Shown here: in pieces, positions 1 to 7,282 of the stretch
Numbering within the stretch: the stretch's first letter is position 1
Layout of the letters: every line of letters starts with the position of its first letter
Origin: Candidatus Mnemosynella bozhongmuii
Lineage (GTDB): Archaea > Halobacteriota > Archaeoglobi > Mnemosynellales > Mnemosynellaceae
NCBI GenBank assembly: GCA_014361165.1
Contig: JACIWD010000005.1
Coordinates: forward strand, 1 to 10,550
Direction of reading: 5' to 3'
DNA: 10,550 bases
Made by a program: the position numbers and the translations under genes
The notes under the pieces: model-generated
Databases searched by the model: none
Seen by the model: the letters and a program-made list of their open reading frames with translations, nothing else
Told to the model about the DNA's origin: nothing

Positions 1-741
1 ACCCGTTATCGTTGTTGCAACAGGGATGACAAGATGTTCCGCAAGCTGAAGAAGCTCCTCGTATGCCCCAGAGATGTGAACTCCTCCTCCTGCTATGATA
101 ACAGGTTTTTCAGCCTCTGAGAGAAGCTTAACAGCTTCAGATATCTTTGAGGGATCTGGAGCAACTCTCAGAGAGGGATATCCTGAGAACTCCTCCTCAG
201 CATAAAGCTCCTCCTCTCTGAACTCAAAATCCGTGTCAAAGATATCATGAGGAATGTCGAGCAGAACAGGACCGGGTCTCTCCGAGGTGGCAACTCTGAA
301 GGCATGTCTCACAACTCTCGGAAGGTTTTCGGGATGCTCCAGTTTGGCCTGCCACTTTGTTATCCTTTTGAACATCGGAATCTGATCAAAACCCTGAGAT
401 GCGTTTCCATATTCCTCTCTGGTCTGCCAGTTAGATGGAATGTCTGCTATGATCGCAAGAACAGGAACAGAAGAGTTGTAAGCTTCTCCAAGTCCGGCAG
501 GAAGGAGAATTGCACCGGGACCAACAGTTGCATCGCACACCCCAACTTTTCCGGTGAATTTGGCATAGGCGTCTGCTGCAAAGGATGCATTTCTCTCATC
601 CCTCATCCCTATGTGCGTTATTTCTGGCTGAAGATCGTAAATGCCTTCGTAAAGTGCAAGGGTCTGAACACCCGGAACTCCGAAGACATGCTTAACTTTA
701 TAATCCTTCAGCATTCTCGCAAGAGCGGTTCCAACTTTCAT
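1..741 (-). CDS. Thiamine-diphosphate enzyme, acetolactate synthase large-subunit family (partial)
   Basis: This is the N-terminal 247 codons of a gene that leaves the window at base 1; the frame is open throughout. The protein begins MKVGTALARMLKDYKVKHVF and follows the TPP-enzyme PYR domain: GVPG near residue 21, the glutamate that activates the TPP ring at E49 in RDERNASFAADAYAKFTGK, then DATVGPGA and a later PGPVLLDIP segment. From about residue 200 the central domain starts, with KPVIIAGGG. The family includes acetolactate synthase, which joins two pyruvates in branched-chain amino-acid synthesis, but also decarboxylases and other lyases. The C-terminal TPP/Mg domain lies outside the window, so the substrate cannot be settled. 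The start at 741 is supported by GGTGA at 752-748, six bases upstream. It is divergent from the kinase-family gene at 813. Family is confident; the specific reaction is inferred. Confidence 0.88.
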   Translation of the reverse strand, partial: MKVGTALARMLKDYKVKHVFGVPGVQTLALYEGIYDLQPEITHIGMRDERNASFAADAYAKFTGKVGVCDATVGPGAILLPAGLGEAYNSSVPVLAIIADIPSNWQTREEYGNASQGFDQIPMFKRITKWQAKLEHPENLPRVVRHAFRVATSERPGPVLLDIPHDIFDTDFEFREEELYAEEEFSGYPSLRVAPDPSKISEAVKLLSEAEKPVIIAGGGVHISGAYEELLQLAEHLVIPVATTITG

Positions 742-812
742 GTCTATTCACCGGAGAAAGTTTAATGTTATTTTAGGATAAAAAGCATTCGAAAATCAGG
801 GAGGCGGGAAAA
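742..812. promoter_or_regulatory. Divergent promoter between TPP enzyme and adenosine-specific kinase gene
   Basis: The 71-bp gap serves both directions. For the minus gene, CTTTTTATCC (785-776) is a TATA-like box about 26 bases before a plausible start near 755, followed by the GGTGA ribosome site (752-748). For the plus gene, TTTAATGTTA (761-770) is the best TATA candidate and GGGAGG (799-804) is a strong ribosome site eight bases before the ATG at 813. The two core promoters overlap and may compete. Start sites are inferred. Confidence 0.5.
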
Positions 813-1295
813 ATGAAGATTGAGAGTGTGAGGATGGAGATTCCTGAAGGGTGCAACATCATAATAGGTCAGTCGCATTTCATAAAAACCGTGGAGGACA
901 TTCACGAAGCAATGGTGAATTCTGTTCCGAACATCGAGTTCGGAGTTGCGTTCTGCGAGGCATCCGGAAAGAGACTCATCAGACATTCAGGAAATTCAGA
1001 GGAGCTCAGAGAGGTGGCGGTGGAAAATGCAAGGAAAATCTCTGCGGGTCATGTTTTCGTTCTCCTCATAAGAAATGCGTATCCCATAAACGTTCTTGGA
1101 GCTCTCAAATCAGTTCCAGAGGTCTGCAGAATTTTCTGCGCAACCGCAAATCCTCTCGAAGTGATTGTGGCTGAAACCGAGCAGGGAAGGGGAGTTCTCG
1201 GAGTTGTGGACGGGGAGACTCCTCTCGGAGTTGAGGGGGAGGAGGACATAGAGGAGAGGAAGAGATTTCTGAGAGAGATAGGATACAAGCTCTGA
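813..1295 (+). CDS. Adenosine-specific kinase family protein (PF04008/COG1839 type)
   Basis: A 160-residue protein matching in full length the small archaeal/bacterial family called adenosine-specific kinase. Recognisable conserved blocks are GQSHFIKTVEDIHEA (19-33), FGVAFCEASGKRLIRHSGN (43-61), NAYPINVL (88-95), the signature VPEVCRIFCATANPLEVIVA (101-120), ETEQGRGVLGVVDG (121-134) and a C-terminal IGYKL. From memory of the family, a crenarchaeal member was reported to bind adenosine and AMP and to carry a modified histidine read as phosphorylation; the physiological reaction is poorly defined. No signal peptide or membrane segment is visible, so it should be cytoplasmic. The ATG at 813 has a strong ribosome site (GGGAGG, 799-804). 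A T-rich stretch at 1304-1318 may end transcription before leuS. The name is kept as a family label only. Confidence 0.88.
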   Translation: MKIESVRMEIPEGCNIIIGQSHFIKTVEDIHEAMVNSVPNIEFGVAFCEASGKRLIRHSGNSEELREVAVENARKISAGHVFVLLIRNAYPINVLGALKSVPEVCRIFCATANPLEVIVAETEQGRGVLGVVDGETPLGVEGEEDIEERKRFLREIGYKL

Positions 1296-1329
1296 ATTTC
1301 CATCTCCTCTTTTATTTCTGGGGACATAG

Positions 1330-1363
1330 TTTTTAAATAGCATCCTCTCAAAATCAAAGGAGG
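1330..1363 (+). promoter_or_regulatory. leuS core promoter and ribosome binding site
   Basis: TTTTAAATAG at 1331-1340 is a good archaeal TATA box. It predicts a transcription start near 1357-1362, right at the ribosome site AAAGGAGG (1356-1363). That site ends directly against an ATG at 1364 but sits six bases before the ATG at 1370, so 1370 is the better start. The leader would be very short and the ribosome site may be only partly transcribed. Confidence 0.55.
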
Positions 1364-1369
1364 ATGAGC

Positions 1370-4192
1370 ATGGAAGAGATTGACTTTCATGAAATCGAAA
1401 GAAAGTGGCAGGAGAAGTGGTTCTCAGAGGGAATCTTCAATGCAGAGCCGGAGGAGAGGGAGAAGTTCTTCATAACAATTCCATATCCCTATCTCAATGG
1501 AAATCTCCATGTCGGGCACACGAGAACTTTCACCATAGGAGATGCAATAGCAAGATGGAAGAGAATGCTCGGGTTCAATGTCCTCTATCCAATGGGCTTC
1601 CATGTGACCGGGACTCCAATTGTTGGTCTGGCCGAACTCATAGCAAAGAGGGATGAGGAGACTCTGAGGGTTTACAATGAGCTCCATGGAATTCCAATGG
1701 AGGAGCTTCTTCAGCTGACGACTCCTGAGAAGATAGTGGAGTATTTCTCGAAATGCGCCGAGGAGGACATGAGAAGAATAGGGTATTCCATAGACTGGAG
1801 AAGAAAATTCACAACAACAGATCCGCACTATCAGAAGTTCATTGAATGGCAGTTCAGGAAGCTGAGAGAGAAGGGGTATGTTTCAAAAGGTTCCCATCCT
1901 GTCAGATGGTGTCCGAATGATGAGAATCCCGTTGAGGATCACGACATTCTCAGAGGAGAGGAGGCAACAATTGTTGATTTCGTGCTCATAAAATTCAGGA
2001 TGGGCGATATAATCCTTCCCTGTGCAACTTTGAGACCGGAAACTGTTTTTGGAGTCACAAATCTCTGGGTGAATCCCACCGCAACATATGTGAAGGCAAA
2101 AGTTGATGGAGAGATCTGGATAGCAAGTGAGAAGGCTTTCTGGAAGCTCTCCTTTGCGAACAGGAAGATAGAGGAGCTCGAAAAGATTAAAGGAGAGGAG
2201 CTTCTCGGAAAATTTGTTGAGAATCCCGTGACGAAGGATAGAGTTCCAATTCTTCCGGCAAACTTTGTTGATCCAAACAGCGGAACCGGAGTTGTTATGA
2301 GTGTTCCTGCCCACGCTCCATACGACTATCTTGCTCTCAGAGATCTTGGAGATGAGATCAAAAAATACGGGATGGATGAACTGAAACTGATATCCCTCAT
2401 AGATGTTCCGGAGCTTGGAAAGTATCCCGCTGTTAAGGTTGTTGAGGAGCTCGGAGTGAGAGATCAGAATGATGAGAAGGCTGAAGAAGCAACGAAGATA
2501 GTTTACAGAAAGGAGTTTCACACAGGAGTTCTCAATGAGGTCACAGGAAAATATGCTGGAACGAGGGTTTCGGAGATAAAGGAGAGATTAACAGAAGATC
2601 TGATCAGAGAAGGGGTTGCGGAGATATTCTATGATTTCAGCGAGTCCCCGGTGATCTGCAGATGCGGAACAGAGTGTGTTGTTAAGCTTGTCAGCGATCA
2701 GTGGTTCCTGACATATTCAAATCCCGAGTGGAAGAGAAAGGCTCTCGAGTGCCTCGGGAGAATGAGAATCATACCCGAGGAAATAAGAAAGGAGTTCGAG
2801 AACAAAATTGACTGGCTCAGAGACAAGGCCTGTGCCCGGAGAAAGGGACTGGGAACAAGACTTCCATGGGACAGGGAATGGCTCATAGAGTCTCTTGCTG
2901 ATTCAACGATATACATGGCGTATTACATACTTGCGAAGTATGTGAAGGAGATTGACGCAGAGAGACTATGCGATGAATTCTTCGATTACATTTATCTCGG
3001 GAAGGGAGATGCGAAGAAGGTTTCCGAGAAGACGGGAATTTCAGAAGAACTCATCGAGAGGATTCGCAGAGACTTTGAATACTGGTATCCCGTCGATCTG
3101 AGGTCATCCGGAAAGGATCTCGTTCCAAACCATCTGCTCTTCTTCATATTCCATCATGTTGCAATCTTCCCCGAAAAACACTGGCCAAGAGGAATCAGCA
3201 TAAACGGATATGTTTCGCTTGAAGGAAAGAAAATGAGCAAATCCAAAGGGCCGCTGATGACGATGAGGGAGGCCATAAGAAGATTTGGAGCAGATGCATC
3301 AAGGCTTTACATTCTCGGGAATTCAGAGCATGTGAAGGATGCGGACTGGAGAAATGCCGAGGTTGAGAACACGAGAAAACAGCTCATAAGATTCTATCAG
3401 CTCATAACAGAGATGAGCGGTGGAGAGATTGACGAGAGCGACCACATGGACAGATGGCTGAGAAGCATGATGCAGATAAGGATAAAAGAGGTCAACGAGG
3501 CCATGGAGAATGTTCAAACGAGAAGGGCTGTTCAGAATGCCTTCTATCAGCTTCTCAATGATGTGAGGTGGTATCAGAGGAGAACTGGAAGGAAGATTCC
3601 GGAGGAGATAAGGGACGAGTGGCTCAAACTTCTTGCTCCATTCATTCCACATCTCTGCGAGGAGCTCTGGCACAGATATCATGATAGCTTCATCTCTCTT
3701 GAATCCTATCCTCAGTATGATGAAACGAAGGTTGACAGAGCCTCAATCCTCTCCGAGGAGCTTTTGAAGGAGACTTACGGTGACATTCAGGACATTCTGA
3801 GGGTAACCGAAATCAGGCCAAGGAAAATCATCATTTACGTTGCGGATGAATGGAAGAAAGAGGTTTACAGAAGGATGCTTGAGGCGAAGAATGAGGGAAG
3901 GATTGATATCGGAGCGGTGATAAGGTCGTTCAGAGATTCGGGAGTTGATATGAAAAGGCTCTCGGAGTTCGTCAAGAGGGAGGCAAAGAGATTTCTCTCA
4001 ATGGACGAGGAGCTTCTGAAGATCTATCTTTCTGAGATCGATGAGCTTGAACTCTACAGAAATTCCGCAAAATTCCTGGCATCTGAATTTGAGTGTGAGG
4101 TTGAGGTGTTCTCAGAAGGAGAGGCAGCCTACGATCCCGCGAACAAGAGGAGTGCCTCCAGACCGATGAAGCCAGCAATATACATAGAGTGA
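1370..4192 (+). CDS. leuS: Leucyl-tRNA synthetase, archaeal type
   Basis: This class I synthetase charges tRNA-Leu with leucine in the cytoplasm. From the ATG at 1370 it is 940 residues, normal for the archaeal/eukaryotic form. The HIGH motif is HVGH (47-50) after PYPYLNGNL. The CP1 editing domain, which hydrolyses mischarged tRNA, shows TLRPETVFG starting near residue 220 and VPAHAPYD with its aspartate at about 319. A CRCGTECVVK segment follows, then DQWFL, ACARRKGLGTRLPWDREW and DSTIYMAYY, all typical of archaeal LeuRS. KMSKS is at 621-625. The anticodon-binding and C-terminal domains are present and the frame is uninterrupted. An alternative ATG at 1364 abuts the ribosome site and is less likely. 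The gene ends base to base against the convergent gene at 4193. Confidence 0.97.
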   Translation: MEEIDFHEIERKWQEKWFSEGIFNAEPEEREKFFITIPYPYLNGNLHVGHTRTFTIGDAIARWKRMLGFNVLYPMGFHVTGTPIVGLAELIAKRDEETLRVYNELHGIPMEELLQLTTPEKIVEYFSKCAEEDMRRIGYSIDWRRKFTTTDPHYQKFIEWQFRKLREKGYVSKGSHPVRWCPNDENPVEDHDILRGEEATIVDFVLIKFRMGDIILPCATLRPETVFGVTNLWVNPTATYVKAKVDGEIWIASEKAFWKLSFANRKIEELEKIKGEELLGKFVENPVTKDRVPILPANFVDPNSGTGVVMSVPAHAPYDYLALRDLGDEIKKYGMDELKLISLIDVPELGKYPAVKVVEELGVRDQNDEKAEEATKIVYRKEFHTGVLNEVTGKYAGTRVSEIKERLTEDLIREGVAEIFYDFSESPVICRCGTECVVKLVSDQWFLTYSNPEWKRKALECLGRMRIIPEEIRKEFENKIDWLRDKACARRKGLGTRLPWDREWLIESLADSTIYMAYYILAKYVKEIDAERLCDEFFDYIYLGKGDAKKVSEKTGISEELIERIRRDFEYWYPVDLRSSGKDLVPNHLLFFIFHHVAIFPEKHWPRGISINGYVSLEGKKMSKSKGPLMTMREAIRRFGADASRLYILGNSEHVKDADWRNAEVENTRKQLIRFYQLITEMSGGEIDESDHMDRWLRSMMQIRIKEVNEAMENVQTRRAVQNAFYQLLNDVRWYQRRTGRKIPEEIRDEWLKLLAPFIPHLCEELWHRYHDSFISLESYPQYDETKVDRASILSEELLKETYGDIQDILRVTEIRPRKIIIYVADEWKKEVYRRMLEAKNEGRIDIGAVIRSFRDSGVDMKRLSEFVKREAKRFLSMDEELLKIYLSEIDELELYRNSAKFLASEFECEVEVFSEGEAAYDPANKRSASRPMKPAIYIE

Positions 4193-4489
4193 TCACTCCA
4201 TCATCATCTTCTTCCTCTCTTTTGTTGAGTAACCGGTTGCATCATCGAGGAATCTCCTGAATCTCCTGTTCGTGTCCAGAATCACCTCATCGGTTGCCTC
4301 GATATTTGCCTCGCTCTTAACGAAAAGCTTTCCATTATCAATCCAGACCTTAAGCTCTTTCAGAGCTCCGTAGCTCAGAGAGAGAATCCCATTCTCCTCG
4401 GTAATCTCCACCGGGAATTCCCTCTTCAGAATTTCTCTTATTCTCTCAATATCCTTTGAGAGTCCTCTCTTTATCCTATATTCCCTCAT
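4193..4489 (-). CDS. Small archaeal protein, DUF5611-like
   Basis: A 98-residue protein, MREYRIKRGLSKDIERIREI at the start, with a compact alpha-beta look: a helix after the RGLSKD segment, then alternating strands (ILSLSYGALKELKVWI, KLFVKSEAN), and a C-terminal block LDTNRRFRRFLDDATGYST followed by KERKKMMME. The SYGALK segment and the ILDTNRRFRRFL..ATGYSTKER ending recall the uncharacterised archaeal family DUF5611; this is from memory, not a search. No catalytic motif, cysteine cluster or membrane segment is seen. GAGGTGA at 4500-4494 is a clear ribosome site for the ATG at 4489. The gene is convergent with leuS with zero spacing and divergent from the PAC2 operon. Function unknown. Confidence 0.8.
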   Translation of the reverse strand: MREYRIKRGLSKDIERIREILKREFPVEITEENGILSLSYGALKELKVWIDNGKLFVKSEANIEATDEVILDTNRRFRRFLDDATGYSTKERKKMMME

Positions 4490-4563
4490 CCTCTCACCTC
4501 GAAGAGATGCTCTTCAGAAAGTTTAATTACGGAAGGGGATTAAAAATTCTTTCCGGGATGGGC
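4490..4563. promoter_or_regulatory. Divergent promoter between DUF5611-like gene and PAC2 operon
   Basis: Two AT-rich boxes lie in this gap: TTTAATTA (4522-4529) and GATTAAAAATT (4538-4548), separated by a purine-rich spacer. Read on the minus strand the first (TAATTAAA) would start transcription near 4500, just before the GAGGTGA ribosome site. Read on the plus strand the first box suits a start near 4550, shortly before the PAC2 ATG; the second would start inside the gene. Assignments are inferred from spacing only. Confidence 0.4.
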
Positions 4564-5313
4564 ATGAAGAGGAATGTTTTTCACAGAACCGAGAATTTCT
4601 CGGTTTACATGGAACCACCGAGTCTCAGCTCTCCGGTTTTCATAGAGGGCTTTCCGGGAATAGGGCTGGTTGGAGTTATTGCGTGCAATCACATTGTTCA
4701 GGAGCTGAAAATGAGGGAGATAGGCTTCATCACATCTCCGCTTCTTCCTCCGGTTGCCCTGATACAGGAAGCAGTCTACACACCTTCAATAAGACTCTAC
4801 GAGGACTCTCAAAATGAGATCATCATGGTCCTCTCCGATGTTCCCGTTCCTCTTCCAATTACAAATGAGCTCAGCAGGGCAATAGTTGATATCTGCGAAA
4901 AGCTGTCTGTTAGAGAGATCATAACAATAGCAGGACTGGCAACCGGAGGGGAGGAGAGGAGGGTTTTCATCAGCTTTTCTTCGAAAGAGCTGAAGGAGAA
5001 GAGGAAGATTGAGGGCATAGAGGAGTTTTTCATGGGAACGATTTCGGGAATAGCTGGAAGCACCCTCATGGAGTGTCATGCTAGGGGAATTCCGGCAATA
5101 AGCCTTCTCGGTGAGACACCCTCATTCAATCCCGATCCCAAAGCATCCGCAGAAGTGATAAAGACAATGAACAGGATGTATGGCTGGAATATAAGCGTCG
5201 ACAGGCTTCTTGAAGAAGCTGAGAAGATAGAGATGCAGATGCAGAAGCTGGCTGAACAGGTGAGAGAAAAAGCAGATAGAGACAGGTTTATGGATTACAG
5301 AATGTATGGGTGA
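4564..5313 (+). CDS. PAC2 family protein (proteasome-assembly-chaperone-like)
   Basis: From the ATG at 4564 this is 249 residues, the usual size for archaeal PAC2 proteins. The signature FIEGFPGIGLVG is at 26-37. Later blocks are IGFITSPLLPPVALI, EIIMVLSDVPVP, ITIAGLATGG and GIPAISLLGETP followed by FNPDPKASAEVI. The last roughly 40 residues, rich in E, K, Q and M (LLEEAEKIEMQMQKLAEQV), look like a coiled coil. The family is related to eukaryotic proteasome assembly chaperones; archaeal members are called proteasome-assembly or ATP-grasp-like in annotations, but their role is not settled. The frame extends upstream to a TTG at 4456, but that would run into the divergent gene. ATGs at 4558, 4564 and 4609 are possible; NFSVYMEPP aligns with the usual family N-terminus, so 4564 is preferred over 4609. 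First gene of a three-gene operon; its TGA lies inside the next ribosome site. Confidence 0.88.
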   Translation: MKRNVFHRTENFSVYMEPPSLSSPVFIEGFPGIGLVGVIACNHIVQELKMREIGFITSPLLPPVALIQEAVYTPSIRLYEDSQNEIIMVLSDVPVPLPITNELSRAIVDICEKLSVREIITIAGLATGGEERRVFISFSSKELKEKRKIEGIEEFFMGTISGIAGSTLMECHARGIPAISLLGETPSFNPDPKASAEVIKTMNRMYGWNISVDRLLEEAEKIEMQMQKLAEQVREKADRDRFMDYRMYG

Positions 5314-5319
5314 TGCCTT

Positions 5320-5712
5320 ATGGAATATGTGGCTCTCACAAGTATCTCACCTTCAATCATAAGAGAGCTGATGAATTACAGGGTCAGAAGCATGGAGCTC
5401 AGAAGTGCACATAACATTTTCTCCATGATGGCGATAAATGTCGGGGATTGCGTTTTCATAACTGATAGAAGCATCCATGATCTGGTTCCGGGTTCGAGAG
5501 GAGTGATAGCGAGGGTGAAAAGCAAGGAGAGCACATTTCACAGATCCCTTCACTATGTGGATGGAATAACAGAGGAGAGGGAAACATTCAGCGTAAGGGC
5601 TCAGTTTGAGCTCATAGGGCTTGCCAGAGTGCGCAGAATAATAAGAAATGAGTTTGGTTCTCCTGTCATCGTCGACGCTGAACCCGTGCCATACTATCAG
5701 GAGGCCCACTGA
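5320..5712 (+). CDS. DUF473 family protein
   Basis: A 130-residue protein starting MEYVALTSISPSIIRELMNY. The opening ALT-IS segment, the AHNIF followed by INVGDCVFIT, the PGSRGVIARVKS turn and the C-terminal FELIGLARVRR match what I remember of DUF473, a small archaeal family of unknown function found mainly in methanogens and relatives. The strand-rich middle (GDCVFITDRS, GVIARVKS, FSVRAQFEL) suggests a beta-barrel fold of the kind seen in RNA- or nucleotide-binding domains, but no catalytic residues stand out. GGGTGATG (5308-5315), which contains the PAC2 stop codon, is a near-perfect ribosome site for the ATG at 5320. Its own TGA overlaps the next ATG by one base, so the three genes are surely co-transcribed. 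Family assignment is good; function unknown. Confidence 0.85.
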   Translation: MEYVALTSISPSIIRELMNYRVRSMELRSAHNIFSMMAINVGDCVFITDRSIHDLVPGSRGVIARVKSKESTFHRSLHYVDGITEERETFSVRAQFELIGLARVRRIIRNEFGSPVIVDAEPVPYYQEAH

Positions 5713-6488
5713 TGAGAATTGTCTGCATTGTGGACAACTATGCTCCGCTCACCTCAAGGGAGATACTCTCGGAGCACGGAGTATCATTTATGATAGAGGA
5801 CGGAGATGTCAGGGTTCTTCTCGACACCTCTCAGACAGGGAGAGTTCTGAAGCACAATGCATCTGTTCTCGGAATTGATCTCTCTGAAATCACTCATGTT
5901 GTTCTCTCTCACGGACATTACGACCATACCGGGGGTCTCAGAGAGCTTCTCGAATATGAGCCGGTTGTGATTGCGTCTTCTCATGCCTTCAAACCTAAAT
6001 ACTCGAAGAGCAGATACATAGGGTCTCCGGTATCTCTGGAGGAGGTTGAAAAGAGGACAGAGGTGATTTTGAGGGATGAGGATTACAGAATCTCATCTGA
6101 GATAATCCTCACAGGAGAGATTCCAAGAACAAACTCATTCGAAAGTTCCGGTGAGTTCTTCCTGGATGAGGAGAGAAAAACCAGGGATCCGCTGAAGGAT
6201 GACAGGTCTCTGATTGTCAAAGACACTCTCATAACCGGATGCTGTCATGCCGGAATCGTTAATACGCTCGACTATGTGGAGAGGAAATATGAGATAAGGA
6301 GGATAATTGGAGGACTTCATCTCCACAGCTCTTCCGGGGAGAGGATCTCAAAGACAGTTGAGAGATTGAAGAAAAAGGGCTATGAACTCTTTGTTGGACA
6401 CTGCACCGGTTTAAATGTCCTCTGCAGATTTTCAGCCTCAGGTCTTTCTGCGAGACCCCTTCACTCAGGATTCACTCTGGAGCTCTGA
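5712..6488 (+). CDS. Metallo-beta-lactamase-fold hydrolase, COG1237 (dihydropterin/RFA-P synthase-like) family
   Basis: A 258-residue MBL-fold protein. The metal motif HGHYDH is at 67-72, inside THVVLSHGHYDHTGG. DDRSLIV and GCCHAGIVNTLDYV (His at 179) follow, and a late GGLHLH and VGHCTG supply further metal-site candidates. This order is that of COG1237, whose methanogen member is annotated as 7,8-dihydropterin-6-methyl-4-(beta-D-ribofuranosyl)-aminobenzene-5'-phosphate synthase, an early methanopterin step; many relatives carry the name without proof. A methanopterin role would fit an Archaeoglobi-like host. The start ATG overlaps the DUF473 stop (TGATG), giving translational coupling. The 3' end overlaps thyX by 28 bp tail to tail. 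No signal peptide. Fold and metal site are confident; the substrate is inferred. Confidence 0.88.
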   Translation: MRIVCIVDNYAPLTSREILSEHGVSFMIEDGDVRVLLDTSQTGRVLKHNASVLGIDLSEITHVVLSHGHYDHTGGLRELLEYEPVVIASSHAFKPKYSKSRYIGSPVSLEEVEKRTEVILRDEDYRISSEIILTGEIPRTNSFESSGEFFLDEERKTRDPLKDDRSLIVKDTLITGCCHAGIVNTLDYVERKYEIRRIIGGLHLHSSSGERISKTVERLKKKGYELFVGHCTGLNVLCRFSASGLSARPLHSGFTLEL

Positions 6489-7177
6489 AGCTCTTTTTTC
6501 GTCGGGATGAGACCTCTGTAAGGACACTCCTCTGGTCTTGCCTCATTCTCGGGACATACTCCAAGATTGAGACCTCTGCACCCTATCCTCTTTAAAACTG
6601 GATAGACCTCTGAAACACACTCTTTTATTCTCTCTGCGAGCTCCCTCATCTCAGGCGCACTCCTCACACAGAGTCTCAGACCCAGAAAATTTATCAGGCT
6701 TCTCAGATTTACCGTCCATACATACGTTGTGTGCCTTGCAAGAGGGAGAGCATATCTGGCAACCTCGCGGGCATCCCTCTTCGAATAACCGAGTTTCAGA
6801 AGCTCATCGTAAAGTCTGGTGTAATTCTTTATGGCCTCCTCAATGATTCTGCAGTAGAGGTCCCTCCCCTTTCCATCATACTTCTCCAGCACTCTCTCAG
6901 GAATATGGTAGCTCAGAGAGCTCTCATCGCAGTATCTCGTGCTTCTTGCTGTGTGGCTTGCAATTCTGTGCTCGAGGAGCTCTCTGCTAATTGCTATGCT
7001 TATATTCCTGAGCTCAAATGTGAACACTATGTGTTCGAGAGCGCTTCCGTAGTCGTTATTTATCAGCATCTCGAAAACCTTCTCGTTCTCCCCAAGATTC
7101 TCATCTGTTGTGATTTTCGATGCCTCTGCAACGAGATTAACTCCATCATGAGTGTATCTGAGAAGTCTTACCTCCAT
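6461..7177 (-). CDS. thyX: Flavin-dependent thymidylate synthase
   Basis: ThyX makes dTMP from dUMP using methylene-tetrahydropterin, FAD and NAD(P)H. The 238-residue protein shows GSALEH (44-49), the FTFEL strand, the ThyX motif region at 69-82 reading EHRIASHTARSTRY, and the C-terminal WTVNLRSLINFLGLRL (154-169), which includes the arginine (about R168) expected to bind dUMP, then EMRELAERI. The canonical motif starts R-H-R; here its first position is Glu69, while H70, R71, S74, S79, R81 and Y82 fit. A cysteine-containing tail (C-x7-C-x9-C, in GCRGLNLGVCPENEARPEEC) follows. GAGGTG (7189-7184), six bases upstream, supports the ATG at 7177. It is divergent from the ferredoxin gene. Family is confident; full activity is assumed despite the substitution. 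Confidence 0.94.
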   Translation of the reverse strand: MEVRLLRYTHDGVNLVAEASKITTDENLGENEKVFEMLINNDYGSALEHIVFTFELRNISIAISRELLEHRIASHTARSTRYCDESSLSYHIPERVLEKYDGKGRDLYCRIIEEAIKNYTRLYDELLKLGYSKRDAREVARYALPLARHTTYVWTVNLRSLINFLGLRLCVRSAPEMRELAERIKECVSEVYPVLKRIGCRGLNLGVCPENEARPEECPYRGLIPTKKELQSSRVNPE

Positions 7178-7282
7178 TTAGAACACCTCATGAAGGTTGT
7201 CTCAGAACATCTTTAATGTTTTGTGCATGGTTTTGCACAAACCATGAAAAACTATAAATAGGAGGTGGATGAAGGAAGGAGC
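7178..7282. promoter_or_regulatory. Divergent thyX/ferredoxin promoter with interlocking inverted repeats
   Basis: On the plus side CTATAAATA (7252-7260) is a strong TATA box about 26 bases before the ferredoxin ATG at 7283, predicting an essentially leaderless mRNA. On the minus side ACATTAAAG (7219-7211) is a TATA-like box for thyX, with a start near 7188. Between the two boxes lie two perfect 8-bp inverted repeats sharing bases: TTTGTGCA (7220-7227) with TGCACAAA (7234-7241), and CATGGTTT (7226-7233) with AAACCATG (7239-7246). Their position between both TATA boxes suggests an operator acting on both genes. No known regulator site was recognised. Confidence 0.55.

Noticed and set aside
247..765. 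172-codon plus ORF at the left edge
   Set aside because: It is antisense to the TPP-enzyme gene, which shows clear family motifs including the catalytic glutamate.
1883..2521. 212-codon minus ORF inside leuS
   Set aside because: It lies entirely within a well-conserved leuS frame and has no family resemblance or start signals; a shadow of the real gene.
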